In this document: positions 1-8,472 of the stretch, piece after piece | Numbering within the stretch: the first letter of the stretch is position 1 | Layout of the letters: every line of letters starts with the position of its first letter | Origin: an uncultured Collinsella sp. | Lineage (GTDB): Bacteria; Actinomycetota; Coriobacteriia; Coriobacteriales; Coriobacteriaceae | Direction of reading: 5' to 3' | NCBI GenBank assembly: GCA_900541125.1 | Contig: UQIK01000015.1 | Span: 1 to 59,479, forward strand | DNA: 59,479 nucleotides | Made by a program: the position numbers and the translations under genes | Notes under the pieces: generated by a model | Told to the model about the DNA's origin: nothing | Database searches by the model: none | What the model saw: the letters and a program-made list of their open reading frames with translations, nothing else

Positions 1-129
1 CCGTACATGTACGGATGAATGTGGGAAGTGTTCGGATGAAGTTGCCAATCAAGGGACGATTCCGGAAAATGCGAAAAGAATTGCAGGCGTGTACATTGCA
101 CCGCCGAAACGTTGTATCTTTTGCATCAT
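1..129 (-). pseudogene. Start of a PTS EIIC gene, cut by the contig edge and out of frame
   Basis: The minus strand from 129 reads MMQKIQRFGGAMYTP followed by AILFAFSGIV, which is the typical N-terminus of sugar PTS membrane components (EIIC of the glucose/alpha-glucoside type). A GAGAGGGGG ribosome binding site lies about ten bases before the ATG pair. The frame stops at 49-51, right after the first hydrophobic stretch, and the remaining 48 bases do not resume a recognisable EIIC sequence in any frame. Either the gene is a true remnant or the assembly is wrong at its edge; the first 14 bases form a perfect palindrome, which fits an assembly break. The gene is divergent from the alcohol dehydrogenase at 486 and probably belonged to the same sugar or polyol uptake locus. 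Confidence 0.45.
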
Positions 130-273
130 GACGGGGAATCCCCCTCTCTTCATTCGGAGCGCTGCGGTTTTGGCTTCACTCGAGACCGCAGACGCGCCGT
201 TTGCGTGTACCTCGTGCAATAGGACGGGTGGGCCCGCTTCCCTGACTTCTTGCGCTTCTATTTTTATCATATC

Positions 274-289
274 ACTTATCTAGACAAGT
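274..289. promoter_or_regulatory. Candidate GntR-family operator, site 1
   Basis: ACTTATCTAGACAAGT is palindromic at 14 of 16 positions. A second copy of the ACTTnTCTAGA core lies at 405-415. The centre (TCTAGA) resembles operators of HutC/UTRA-type GntR repressors, and such a regulator is encoded at 1576-2331. The site lies between two divergent genes. Binding is inferred. Confidence 0.5.
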
Positions 290-309
290 TAGCATAAATA
301 CTACGGTCG

Positions 310-339
310 GTAAACGGTTGATTATTGGCCGTAAACGGT
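310..339 (+). repeat. Direct repeat GTAAACGGT x2, 21 bp apart
   Basis: GTAAACGGT occurs at 310-318 and again at 331-339, a spacing of 21 bp or two helical turns. It lies in the divergent intergenic region between the PTS fragment and the alcohol dehydrogenase. The spacing would suit two protomers binding the same face of DNA, but no regulator can be assigned. Confidence 0.4.
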
Positions 340-404
340 ATATGTCCAGTATTTCGCCTGTTAAATCTGACATAGCTGATGACTGCATTATAAATTTCTT
401 TTCT

Positions 405-420
405 ACTTGTCTAGATGTGC
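405..420. promoter_or_regulatory. Candidate GntR-family operator, site 2
   Basis: ACTTGTCTAGATGTGC shares its first half exactly with the reverse complement of site 1 (ACTTGTCTAGATAAGT), but its second half is degenerate. It lies 65 bp before the alcohol dehydrogenase start, where a repressor could block that promoter. Confidence 0.45.
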
Positions 421-485
421 TTATCTATATCTATAGACATACCTATACTTCATTACAACATTCACCACCACGTTAAGGAGTCACC

Positions 486-1511
486 ATGAAAAGCGCGGTC
501 TTCTATGGAAAGCACGACCTCAGAGTCGAGGAATCGGCAAAGCCGGCCGTGGGCAGGCGCGACGTTCTGATCAACGTCAAAGCTTGCGGCGTCTGCGGTA
601 CCGACGTTCATATCTATGAAGGCGACAAGGGTGCAGCCGACGTTACCCCGCCCACGATCCTTGGTCATGAGTTTGCGGGCGTTGTCGAGGCCGTGGGCAG
701 CGACGTCGCTGGCTTTAAACCGGGCGATCGCGTGTGCATCGACCCAAACCATCCCTGCGGCTGCTGCGAACCCTGCCGCGACGGAATCAACCACTACTGC
801 GAGCATATGACCGGTTACGGCACCACCGTTAACGGCGGCTTTGCCGAGTACTGCTCCGTCGATATGCAGCAAGTCTACAAGTTGGGCGATCACACCAGCT
901 TCGAGCAGGGCGCTATGACCGAGCCCGTCGCCTGCTGCCTGCACGGCATCGATATGTGCAACATCAAGCCCGGCAGCACAGTTGTCGTTATCGGCGGTGG
1001 CATGATCGGTCTGCTCATGATGCAGCTTGCTAAAAACGCCGGCGCCACCAAGGTTGTCTTGCTCGAGCCCGTCGAAGGCAAGCGCAAGGTTGCGCTCAAA
1101 CTCGGCGCCGACCTGGCAATTGATTCCATCCACGAGGACGTCCCGGCCCGCCTGAAGCAGGAGGGCGTCGGCAACGTCGATGTCGTTATCGAGTGTGTTG
1201 GCAAGCCCGTCACCATCGAGCAGGCCATCCAGATCGCCGGCCACAAGGCTACGGTCATGATGTTCGGCCTCACCAAGCCCGATGAGACAATCACCGTCAA
1301 GCCCTTCGAGGTCTTCCAGAAGGAGCTTGTGCTTACCTCGTCCTACATCAACCCTTATACGCAGCGTCGTGCGCTCGAGCTCATCGACTCTGGCAGGCTC
1401 GACGTATCCTCGATGGTCGCAAAGGTAGCTTCCCTCGATGAACTCGGCGCCATCCTGTCAGACCCGGCCCTGCGTGCCATGGGCAAATATATAATCGATC
1501 CCAGCAAGTAA
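486..1511 (+). CDS. Zinc-dependent medium-chain alcohol/polyol dehydrogenase
   Basis: The 341-residue protein has the full medium-chain dehydrogenase layout. Catalytic zinc ligands are visible as Cys37 (ACGVCGTDVH) and His61-Glu62 (GHEFAG). The structural zinc lobe has cysteines at 91, 94, 97 and 105. A Rossmann nucleotide site (VVVIGGGMIGL) lies near residue 170. The family oxidises secondary alcohols or polyols such as sorbitol, threonine or butanediol with NAD(P), and the substrate cannot be read from the sequence. TAAGGAG six bases before the ATG fixes the start. It is divergent from a PTS fragment and followed by a GntR-type regulator, so a role in using an imported sugar alcohol is a reasonable inference. 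The two candidate operators upstream suggest repression by that regulator. Confidence 0.88.
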   Translation: MKSAVFYGKHDLRVEESAKPAVGRRDVLINVKACGVCGTDVHIYEGDKGAADVTPPTILGHEFAGVVEAVGSDVAGFKPGDRVCIDPNHPCGCCEPCRDGINHYCEHMTGYGTTVNGGFAEYCSVDMQQVYKLGDHTSFEQGAMTEPVACCLHGIDMCNIKPGSTVVVIGGGMIGLLMMQLAKNAGATKVVLLEPVEGKRKVALKLGADLAIDSIHEDVPARLKQEGVGNVDVVIECVGKPVTIEQAIQIAGHKATVMMFGLTKPDETITVKPFEVFQKELVLTSSYINPYTQRRALELIDSGRLDVSSMVAKVASLDELGAILSDPALRAMGKYIIDPSK

Positions 1512-1575
1512 ATCGATTGACACCTGCGCGGACGGCCCTCATCCGTCGTTCACGCCCCAGCTCTAGGAGACCGTC

Positions 1576-2331
1576 ATGGCGCGAGCCATCTTCCAAACTA
1601 TTTACGACAACGTGAAGCAGTCGATTGACGACGGCACATACGCCTATCAGAGTTATCTGCCTTCGGAGACTGAGCTCACGCAGCTGTTTGACTGTTCGCG
1701 CATGACAGTCCGTCGCGCCATCTCGATGCTTGCGGCAGATGGTTACGTGCTCCCCCAGCAAGGCAAAGGCATGCGCGTCATTCGCAACATCAGTGACGAG
1801 AAGAGTCGTGGTGGCGGCGGACTCGAGACCTTTAAGGAAATCGCGGTCAACCGAGGCTTTGAGCTCAAGACTGTCACCACCGTCTTTGAGCTCCTCATCT
1901 GCAGCAAGGCGCTCTCCAAGATTACTGGGTTTCCCGAAGGCTGTGAGCTCACACGCGCCAAACGCATCCGTTATGCAGACGGACAAGCCGTGTGCTCCGA
2001 CGACTCCTATTACCTAAGCTCACAGGTACCGGGGCTGACACCCGAGATTGTCAACGACTCGATCTATCGTTACCTCGAAGAAGATCTTGGCATTAAGATT
2101 GCCACGGGCAAACGCGATGTAACGATTGAGCACCCCACGCCCGAGGATACGCGCGTGCTCGATCTCGACGACTTTAACGCACTCGCCGTTATACGCGGGC
2201 AGACCTACAACGCCGACGGCATCCTTATGGAATACACCGAGACAAAACAGGTCCCCGGGTTCTTTTTGCTCCATGAAACCGTGACGCGCAACGGTACCGG
2301 TCGAACCGGCCACCAAAGCAGCATGAACTAA
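1576..2331 (+). CDS. GntR-family (HutC/UTRA subfamily) transcriptional regulator
   Basis: The N-terminal 70 residues form a winged helix with the family signature LPSETELTQLFDCSRMTVRR, and the wing ends in PQQGKGMRVI. Residues from about 90 to 240 look like a UTRA ligand domain, which in this subfamily binds phosphorylated sugars or similar effectors. Its length of 251 residues is normal. It follows the dehydrogenase by 64 bp with an AGGAG site before ATG, and a strong hairpin with a T-run ends the unit. It is probably the local repressor acting at the ACTTnTCTAGA sites. The closest type known to me is the trehalose repressor TreR, but the ligand is not established. Confidence 0.85.
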   Translation: MARAIFQTIYDNVKQSIDDGTYAYQSYLPSETELTQLFDCSRMTVRRAISMLAADGYVLPQQGKGMRVIRNISDEKSRGGGGLETFKEIAVNRGFELKTVTTVFELLICSKALSKITGFPEGCELTRAKRIRYADGQAVCSDDSYYLSSQVPGLTPEIVNDSIYRYLEEDLGIKIATGKRDVTIEHPTPEDTRVLDLDDFNALAVIRGQTYNADGILMEYTETKQVPGFFLLHETVTRNGTGRTGHQSSMN

Positions 2332-2340
2332 CCATCTATT

Positions 2341-2412
2341 AGTTGCGGTGGAATAGTTCCTAGAATGGTCGGCTTAAGGGCAAAACAGGAACTATTCCAC
2401 CGCAACTTTTTT
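2341..2412 (+). terminator. Intrinsic terminator with a 21-bp perfect stem
   Basis: AGTTGCGGTGGAATAGTTCC plus one T (2341-2361) pairs perfectly with 2387-2407 around a 25-base loop and is followed by six T. It closes the dehydrogenase-regulator unit. The stem is unusually long for a simple terminator. A second hairpin (2413-2443, GGCCGG arms) follows. Read on the minus strand it carries GGGACAGG, like the 33-bp hairpin family, and lies 20 bp after the stop of the convergent 4Fe-4S gene. Confidence 0.8.
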
Positions 2413-2462
2413 GGCCGGCGGGGCAGCACCTGTCCCACCGGCCATCATTTACGCTCTTTTAG

Positions 2463-3716
2463 CTAGTCCGCAAGCTTCTCCACCTGATCGAGCATCTTGT
2501 CGAGCTTGGCCTTTGCCTCAGCCTTGACCTTCTCAGCTTCTTCGTGGGCCTTCGCCTTCTGGGCGGCCTTTTCCTCGGCTTCGGGATCGACGACGACCAG
2601 ATTGGACGCGTCGTGCTCAACAAGCTTGAGCGCATGCTCGGGACACACCTTGACACAGGCGCCGCAGCCCAAACAATACGTGGACTCCAACGCAAAGCGG
2701 CCGCTTCCCACCAGATCGCAGGCAAACGTGGGGCACACGTTGACGCACTCGCCGCACGACGTGCACTTGTCAAAATCGCACTCCGGCGTGCTCACCTGCA
2801 TGTTCTGGGCAAGCTCGGGGTGGTTTTGCAACGTCGAGAGCACCAGTTGACGCCCGTGCGTGAGCGAACGGCGACGCTTGGTCGTCGTGGTGCCGCACAT
2901 GGTGTTGAGCGTGCGCTCCAGCTGGGTAATCTGATGGCGATGGGCCTTGAGCTTCTGCGTCACCGAGGCCAGCGCCGCCGTCGCCGGATTGAGCTTGGTC
3001 ACCGTCAGGCCCGTGGTGCGGGCGATCTTTTCCATGTACTCCTTGCGCTCGTACTCGCGGCGCTTATGGCATTTGAGGCTCTTGGAGTCGACCTCCAAGC
3101 CCATACCCGTGCCGGACCACTCTTCGGCCTTCGCAATCGCCTCGCCCAGAATGTCCTCACCGCCGGTGTTGCGGCATTTATCGCACACGCCCAACGGCAG
3201 GTAGACGCTCACGTTGGGATAGTCGGCCAGCACCGAGAACCAGGTCTCGGCCGTAATATCGCCCACGCAGGCGACGACGACCTCGTTCTCACGCGGCATG
3301 CGCTTAAGGGCGCGCGTGCAGGTGACGTAGGCGGTCTCGTGGCTCGTAGCCGCCGAGACAATGTCGTCGTAGACGTTTTTGGGTGCAAGGCGCGGAGAGA
3401 TGATCGCCTCCGTCGGGCAGGCAGCGGCGCACAGGCCGCACTTGCGACAGGAGTCGAGGATCTCGATGGAGTCTTCCTCGACCTCGATAGCGTTGACCGG
3501 GCACACGTCCATGCACGCGGTGCAGCCGCTCTTTTCGTTTTTGCAGGTCAAGCACGGAATGGTGTTGCCGCGCGGACGCTCCTTGTAGTCGGCAGGATTC
3601 CATTGCGGCGCCGACGGATCGAGTGCATCGGTCACACCGCCAAGCGGGTTTTTAAGAAAGTCGAAACCCTTGCTGATCTCGATAATGTCATCAAACAGAT
3701 CGTGTTCCTGCGCCAT
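2463..3716 (-). CDS. Polyferredoxin-like protein with two pairs of 4Fe-4S motifs
   Basis: The 417-residue protein begins MAQEHDLFDD; GGGAGGGG precedes this ATG, so the longer reading from 3776 is rejected. One double cluster domain lies near residues 55-115 (CxxCxxxCP spacing around CTACMDVCPVN and CRKCGLCAAACPTE). A second lies near 325-390 (CTSCGECVNVCP and CLGCGACVKVCP). The middle has two more CxxC pairs (CDKC, LPCLTCKN) and no recognised catalytic domain. The C-terminus is a charged Ala/Lys/Glu helix, possibly a coiled coil. It is a soluble electron-transfer protein of unknown partner. No dehydrogenase subunit is adjacent. Similar proteins occur in Coriobacteriia as far as I recall. Confidence 0.75.
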   Translation of the reverse strand: MAQEHDLFDDIIEISKGFDFLKNPLGGVTDALDPSAPQWNPADYKERPRGNTIPCLTCKNEKSGCTACMDVCPVNAIEVEEDSIEILDSCRKCGLCAAACPTEAIISPRLAPKNVYDDIVSAATSHETAYVTCTRALKRMPRENEVVVACVGDITAETWFSVLADYPNVSVYLPLGVCDKCRNTGGEDILGEAIAKAEEWSGTGMGLEVDSKSLKCHKRREYERKEYMEKIARTTGLTVTKLNPATAALASVTQKLKAHRHQITQLERTLNTMCGTTTTKRRRSLTHGRQLVLSTLQNHPELAQNMQVSTPECDFDKCTSCGECVNVCPTFACDLVGSGRFALESTYCLGCGACVKVCPEHALKLVEHDASNLVVVDPEAEEKAAQKAKAHEEAEKVKAEAKAKLDKMLDQVEKLAD

Positions 3717-3867
3717 GCGCGGCCCCTCCCTGAGCAGTGCAAACAAGCAAGAGATAATGATACGCCATCGACCCACGCCTCGGGCAAATTACACGCGGAG
3801 CATCTTTGCGGCAAATAGCCCATGGCCTATCGCCGTCTCGATTGCACAAGATCAATCAAGCGCCAAG

Positions 3868-4374
3868 CTATGCCTCGCACATGAGCTGCACGAGTTTTTG
3901 TTTGGTCACCTTGGCCTGTTCGTTAGCCATATTGCGCTCGTTTCTAAAGACCGCATTTGCAACACCCTGCAGATCGGCATCGGAAATCTCGCTGCACGGA
4001 CCGTCCATCGAAGCCGCCGTGGGGCATACGCACAACGGCAACTCGGCATAAAACGCAACGGCCTTGGCGATATCGAGCATCTTGCCGCCGCCAATACCCA
4101 CCACCATGTCGCAATACTCGGCCTGGGCTTCCTTAGCCATTTCGACAACGGCGTCTTCCGTACACGGACCGTCATAAATCTTAAAGAACGGCTCACTTAG
4201 GTCTTCGTCCAGAAATCCATCGACGATCTGCTTGCACAGCCGATCCTCGGTGCCCTGGTCAAACAAGACATAGGCAGCGCAGCCCAACCATGACAAATAC
4301 CTGCCCTGGCGCGAAAGCTCCCCCGGCCCCTGAACATACCGGCCGGGACCGCCGTAAACCATAGGAAGCGCCAT
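3868..4374 (-). CDS. Truncated glycerol dehydrogenase paralogue (N-terminal domain only)
   Basis: The 168 residues from MALPMVYGGPGRYVQGPGEL match the first domain of the complete GldA-type enzyme encoded next door (4488-5588). Both share the YxQGPxEL start, the nucleotide site VVGIGGGKMLDIAKAVAFY and the CPTxASxDxPCS loop. The all-helical metal-binding C-terminal domain is missing. The protein instead ends in about 40 polar residues (ISDADLQGVANAVFRNERNM onward) that may descend from the family's last helix. Without the metal ligands it should not be an active dehydrogenase. It may be a decayed duplicate with an internal deletion or a subunit-like regulator. The ATG at 4374 has GGGTGG upstream; a GTG twelve bases earlier is less well placed. 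Confidence 0.6.
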   Translation of the reverse strand: MALPMVYGGPGRYVQGPGELSRQGRYLSWLGCAAYVLFDQGTEDRLCKQIVDGFLDEDLSEPFFKIYDGPCTEDAVVEMAKEAQAEYCDMVVGIGGGKMLDIAKAVAFYAELPLCVCPTAASMDGPCSEISDADLQGVANAVFRNERNMANEQAKVTKQKLVQLMCEA

Positions 4375-4405
4375 ACGAGAATCCACCCTTCATCAAACAA
4401 CGATT

Positions 4406-4434
4406 GGTGCAAAGTAACCTGGCCCCTTTGCACC
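4406..4434 (-). repeat. Family-A hairpin (GGnCAGG loop), copy 1
   Basis: Arms GGTGCAAAG and CTTTGCACC enclose GGGCCAGGTTA when read on the minus strand. It lies 53 bp after the gldA stop codon and in the same orientation as gldA, beyond that gene's own terminator. It belongs to the set at 11746, 35979, 46291, 56992, 57955, 58101 and 58159. Confidence 0.6.
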
Positions 4435-4442
4435 ATAGCAAA

Positions 4443-4475
4443 AAGGGGCAAAGCCATCTGTTGGCTTTGCCCCTT
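4443..4475 (-). terminator. Terminator after gldA
   Basis: A perfect 14-bp stem (AAGGGGCAAAGCCA with its complement) and a 5-base loop are followed by TTTTTG on the minus strand, 13 bp after the gldA stop. Confidence 0.85.
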
Positions 4476-4487
4476 CCTTAGCTTGAT

Positions 4488-5588
4488 TTACTCATCCATG
4501 AGATAGTAGTGGCCCAGCGCGTCGGCACCCAGGATGGCGTTTGCGACCATCTCGGGCGTCACCTCAAAGGGCATGTTGCACATGGTGTCATCGGGTGCGC
4601 AGGCGGCCTCGGCAACAATCATGGCCTGCTCGCGCGTAAGCTCGGCAACGCCAAGTTCCTTCATCGTGACCGGCAGGCCAAGCTCAATGCAGAAGCCCAA
4701 GACTTCCTCGAGCTTCTCGGTCGGGGCATCCTCGAGTACCAGCTGGACGATAGTGCCAAAGGCGACCTTCTCGCCGTGATACATGCCGTGGCACTCGGGC
4801 AGCATCGTCAGGCCATTGTGGATGGCATGAGCAGCAGCAAGGCCCGAGCTCTCAAAGCCAATGCCCGAAAGCAGCGTATTGGCCTCGATGATGTGCTCGA
4901 CGGCAGGCGTGAGCGCACCCTTCTCCAGCGCGACCTTGGCCTTGACGCCATCGGCCATGAGCGTCTCGTAGCAGAGCTTGGCGAGCGCCAGGCCGGCCAT
5001 TCCACCCTTACCGCCGGCGCAAGTGCCACCGTCGGCATCGTGCGTCGCCTGAGCCTCGAAATAGGTTGCAAGCGCATCGCCCATACCGGAAACCGTCAGG
5101 CGCACCGGGCTCGCCGCGATAACCGTCGTATCCATCAGGACAATGTTGGGGTTTGCCTTAAGGAAGAGGTACTTGTCGAACTGGCCGTCATCGGTATAGA
5201 GCACCGAAAGCGCCGAACACGGGGCGTCGGTCGAAGCAATGGTGGGACAAATGATAACCGGGGACTCCAGGTAATAGGCGACGGCCTTGGCGGTGTCGAG
5301 GATCTTGCCGCCACCGACGCCGACGACGATATCGCAACCGTTGTCGCGGGCGAGCGCAACCAGGCGATCGACCTCGCCCTTGGAGCACTCGCCGTTAAAG
5401 TCCTCAAACAGCAGCTCAGCCTTAGCCTCGGCAAAACCGCCCTCGATCTTGGCGCCGACGCGCTTCTTGCCCGAAGGCGTCACGATGACGAGGGCCTTAG
5501 CGCCGAGCGGCTCAACGTAAGAGCCGAGCTTGGCGAGCTCGTCCGGGCCCTGGATGTACTTGCTGGGGCTATTGAAAATTGCAGCCAT
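4488..5588 (-). CDS. gldA: Glycerol dehydrogenase
   Basis: The 366-residue protein is full length for NAD-dependent, zinc or iron containing glycerol dehydrogenase, which converts glycerol to dihydroxyacetone. The nucleotide-binding loop reads VVGVGGGKILDTAKAVAYY near residue 95. The metal site of the family is visible as the Asp in SGMGDALATYFEA, a His in AAAHAIHNGLT and a His in ECHGMYHGEKVAFG. A truncated paralogue follows on the same strand and an iron alcohol dehydrogenase precedes it. The three dehydrogenases suggest glycerol or diol fermentation, but each unit has its own terminator, so they need not be co-transcribed. Confidence 0.88.
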   Translation of the reverse strand: MAAIFNSPSKYIQGPDELAKLGSYVEPLGAKALVIVTPSGKKRVGAKIEGGFAEAKAELLFEDFNGECSKGEVDRLVALARDNGCDIVVGVGGGKILDTAKAVAYYLESPVIICPTIASTDAPCSALSVLYTDDGQFDKYLFLKANPNIVLMDTTVIAASPVRLTVSGMGDALATYFEAQATHDADGGTCAGGKGGMAGLALAKLCYETLMADGVKAKVALEKGALTPAVEHIIEANTLLSGIGFESSGLAAAHAIHNGLTMLPECHGMYHGEKVAFGTIVQLVLEDAPTEKLEEVLGFCIELGLPVTMKELGVAELTREQAMIVAEAACAPDDTMCNMPFEVTPEMVANAILGADALGHYYLMDE

Positions 5589-5618
5589 TTTTATCCCATT
5601 CTCTAATAATTAAAAAGA

Positions 5619-5650
5619 AGGGGCTCCGTACGAATACGTGCGGAGCCCCT
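5619..5650 (-). terminator. Terminator after the iron alcohol dehydrogenase
   Basis: AGGGGCTCCG pairs with CGGAGCCCCT around a 12-base interval, and the minus strand continues with a pyrimidine-rich TTCTTTTTAATT. It lies 22 bp after the stop of the gene at 5672. Confidence 0.85.
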
Positions 5651-5671
5651 CGTTACGATAACAAGAGTCGA

Positions 5672-6895
5672 TTAGAAATCGATGTCGGTGTCGTAGTAGC
5701 AGGCCTTGAGGATCTTCTCGAAGTCAGCAGCCTTGGTCTCACGCGGGTTCTCGGGCGTGCAGGCGTCCTGCTCGGCGTTCGCGGCGATCTCAGGCAGCTT
5801 GGCGAGGAACTCCTCCTCGGAAACCATCTGCGGGTTCTCGGCGTCGACCTTCACGCCACCATTCGCGTAATCCTTGATGGACTGCGGAATGTTGAGCTGG
5901 TCGTTGAGGTCGCGGATCTTCTGGACGAGCGCAGCGATGAGCTCCTCGTTGGTCTCGCCGGGAAGGTGCAGGATCTCCTTGGCCACGTAAGCGTAACGCT
6001 CGGCAGCACGGGGATCCTTGGAGTTCCACTGGATGACCTTGCCCAGGTACATGGCGTTAGCGGCACCGTGGATGATGTGGCCATTCTCGAAGGCAGCACC
6101 GGTCTTGTGAGCCATGGAGTGAACGATGCCGAGCAGGCCCGAGGAGAAGGCGATACCGGCGATGCACTGAGCCTCGTGCATGTGCTGACGGGCCTCATGG
6201 TCGCCAGCATAGGACTTGGGCAGCCACTCGACGATCTCGCGGATGCCGTGCAGAGCGTTGGCGTCGGTGAACATAGAGGCGCAGGTGGAAACGTAGGCCT
6301 CCATGCAGTGGGTCAGAGCATCCATGCCGGTGTGAGCGCACAGCTTGGCGGGCATGGTGTAGGTGAGCTCGGGGTCGACGATGGCGACATCAGGGGTGAT
6401 GTTGAAGTCGGCCAGCGGGTACTTGATGCCCTTGGCGTAGTCGGTAATGACGGAGAACGCGGTGACCTCGGTAGCGGTGCCGGAGGTAGAGGAGATGGCG
6501 CAGAAATGAGCCTTCTGACGCAGCTCGGGGAAGCTGAACGGCTGGATGATGTTATCGAAGGACTCCTCGGGATACTCGTAGAAGACCCACATGGCCTTAG
6601 CGGCATCGATGGGCGAGCCGCCACCGATGGCGATAATCCAGTCGGGCTCGAACTCGCGCATGGCCTCGGCGCCCTTCATGACCGTCTCGATGGACGGGTC
6701 GGACTCGACGCCCTCGAACAGCTTGACCTCGAAACCGCCTTCCTTAAGGTCGTTCTCGACGTCCTGCAGGAACCCGCCGCGGCGCATAGAGCTGCCGCCA
6801 GAAACGATGATGGCCTTCTTGCCCTTGAGGTTCTTCACCTCGTGGCGAGCGCCCTCACCAAAGTACAGATCGCGAGGATTGGTAAAACGTCCCAT
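5672..6895 (-). CDS. Iron-containing alcohol dehydrogenase (group III)
   Basis: The 407-residue protein begins MGRFTNPRDLYFG; AGGAGG lies immediately upstream, so the longer frame from 6946 is not used. It has the group III NAD(P) site IIAIGGGSPIDAAKAMW near residue 95, and SSTSGTATEVTAFSVITD. The iron-binding helix segment reads HTGMDALTHCMEAYVS with HSMAHKTGAAF and GHIIHGAANAM supplying the histidines. Such enzymes reduce aldehydes to alcohols (butanol, ethanol or 1,3-propanediol formation) during fermentation; the substrate is not readable. Group III members are usually about 380-400 residues, so the length is normal. Confidence 0.88.
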   Translation of the reverse strand: MGRFTNPRDLYFGEGARHEVKNLKGKKAIIVSGGSSMRRGGFLQDVENDLKEGGFEVKLFEGVESDPSIETVMKGAEAMREFEPDWIIAIGGGSPIDAAKAMWVFYEYPEESFDNIIQPFSFPELRQKAHFCAISSTSGTATEVTAFSVITDYAKGIKYPLADFNITPDVAIVDPELTYTMPAKLCAHTGMDALTHCMEAYVSTCASMFTDANALHGIREIVEWLPKSYAGDHEARQHMHEAQCIAGIAFSSGLLGIVHSMAHKTGAAFENGHIIHGAANAMYLGKVIQWNSKDPRAAERYAYVAKEILHLPGETNEELIAALVQKIRDLNDQLNIPQSIKDYANGGVKVDAENPQMVSEEEFLAKLPEIAANAEQDACTPENPRETKAADFEKILKACYYDTDIDF

Positions 6896-7395
6896 ACTGT
6901 GCCTCCTAAACAAGCCCCTCTTAGACTTGCGTATATAACGGAGCACCCAATTGGCTCCGTTAGGACCGGTTTGCGCGTTGCCGGCGATGACAATGCGCGA
7001 TGTCTAAACGTCTCAACGCTCAGACAAACACTATTTTACCGTTCTGGTTGGTCAGTTATTCACCTAAAGCCGACAATGATGAAACGTTTTTTCTATCCCT
7101 GAAGACCCTTGTGGAGCATTCATACTCCCAAGCTGGGCAAACGTTTTATCAGGGTTGACCACATATCCTGGGCAGGACTGTGCCCCTCCAAAATGCGCCC
7201 CGTTCGCCGCCAAAAATCGACCGTTTGCGGCACCGTGATACCACTCAGTCGTCCAAGGTGCCGACATTTGTGCGACATCTGTCTTCGTGGTGCAAAGGTG
7301 CACGTCCAAGTGCGGCACCCCCGGTGTGCCACATGCGGGTAAACTAGAACCTTATATAGAGACATTTGAACCCTAACCGCAGCAAAGGAGGCCCC
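6896..7395. promoter_or_regulatory. Divergent 500-bp intergenic region with an inverted repeat
   Basis: TAACGGAGC (6936-6944) pairs with GCTCCGTTA (6954-6962), 41 bp before the alcohol dehydrogenase start and next to a TATATA, so it could be an operator or part of the leader. The part nearer 7396 contains several GTGCGGCAC/GGTGTGCCAC-like inverted words (7310-7333). I see no gene here. Confidence 0.4.
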
Positions 7396-8472
7396 ATGGC
7401 ATTCGATCCCATTCAAGAGGATTGCCATCGCCTCGTTCTTGAGGCCTTGCGCCGCGACAATATCCCGCTCACCGACGCTGCCGCCGTAGAGCGTCTGATG
7501 GAACAATTCACCCGCAACCCCGCACCACTCATCGTGCACGACCGCGACCGCGCCGGGCACCTCATTGCCAAGGTGGTCGAGGCTGTCGACTACCGCATTC
7601 CCTTTATCCCTGACGATACCCAGGCAGAGCAGGAAGAGGCAGCTGCCGAGAACATGCTCCGCGAGGCGGCCGCACTCGATCCGGCCAACTGGGACGCCCA
7701 GCGCATGCTGACGGCGCTCACCGCCGAATCCAACGAGGAATACGTACAGTACCTGGTGTCCAAGTGCGACGAGGTGGAGCACGATCTGGCGCTCAAGACC
7801 GCCTCGGCGCAGGACCCCTACGAGCGTGAGGCCGCAGGCGACCTTACACGCCGCCCCTATCTGCGCTGGCTTGCCGCCTTGGCATCGCGCGCGCTCATTA
7901 GCGGACGCTACCGCATGTCGCTCGAAGCCGCGAATCGCAGCTTGGACTTTGCGCCCAACGACCCCGCTGGTGTCCGCCACACCGCGATGCTCGCCATGGC
8001 AAAGCTCGAATACCCCGCCGAGGAGCTCAAGCGCTTTCGCTCCGCTCACTCCGTGCCGTACCTCGCGAATACCCCGCTGCGCCGCCGCCCCAAAGATGCG
8101 GAGCGCGACTTGGACCCGTGGACGCTCATCGCACTGATGAGCGCAGCCTGGCGCGAGCTGGACTACGAGGGCGCCGAGCACTACTTGCGCATCCTTGCGC
8201 GCTCGTGTCCGCACGCAGCCGAGGCACTCTACTTCCAAACCGAGTTTCCCGATGGCGTCTATGCCCGCGTCAACGTGGGCGTGGGCTCCACCGACGAGCT
8301 TGTCCTTGCGCTGTCCGAGGCGACGCCGGTACTGCAGGAGGGCCTGGGCGCTCCCGACAACGCCAGCTTTGCCGCCTGGGTCGCCACCAACGATATCGTG
8401 CGTTCCCAAATCGATGAGCGCATACTGCGAGCGGCCGAGCAGGGTTTGCCGTTTAAGGGAGGAGACCTCTAA
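7396..8472 (+). CDS. Helical-repeat (TPR-like) protein of unknown function
   Basis: The start MAFDPIQEDCHRLVLEAL is set by AAAGGAGG five bases upstream; an earlier in-frame codon lacks a site. The 358 residues are almost entirely helical and rich in Ala, Leu, Glu and Arg. Helix pairs resemble tetratricopeptide repeats (SLEAANRSLDFAPNDPAGVR and YEGAEHYLRILARSCPHAAE). There is no signal peptide or membrane segment. Its stop codon overlaps the start of the next gene (TAATG), so the two are translationally coupled. The second protein resembles it in size and composition and may be a diverged duplicate. A scaffold or chaperone role is only a guess. Confidence 0.7.
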   Translation: MAFDPIQEDCHRLVLEALRRDNIPLTDAAAVERLMEQFTRNPAPLIVHDRDRAGHLIAKVVEAVDYRIPFIPDDTQAEQEEAAAENMLREAAALDPANWDAQRMLTALTAESNEEYVQYLVSKCDEVEHDLALKTASAQDPYEREAAGDLTRRPYLRWLAALASRALISGRYRMSLEAANRSLDFAPNDPAGVRHTAMLAMAKLEYPAEELKRFRSAHSVPYLANTPLRRRPKDAERDLDPWTLIALMSAAWRELDYEGAEHYLRILARSCPHAAEALYFQTEFPDGVYARVNVGVGSTDELVLALSEATPVLQEGLGAPDNASFAAWVATNDIVRSQIDERILRAAEQGLPFKGGDL

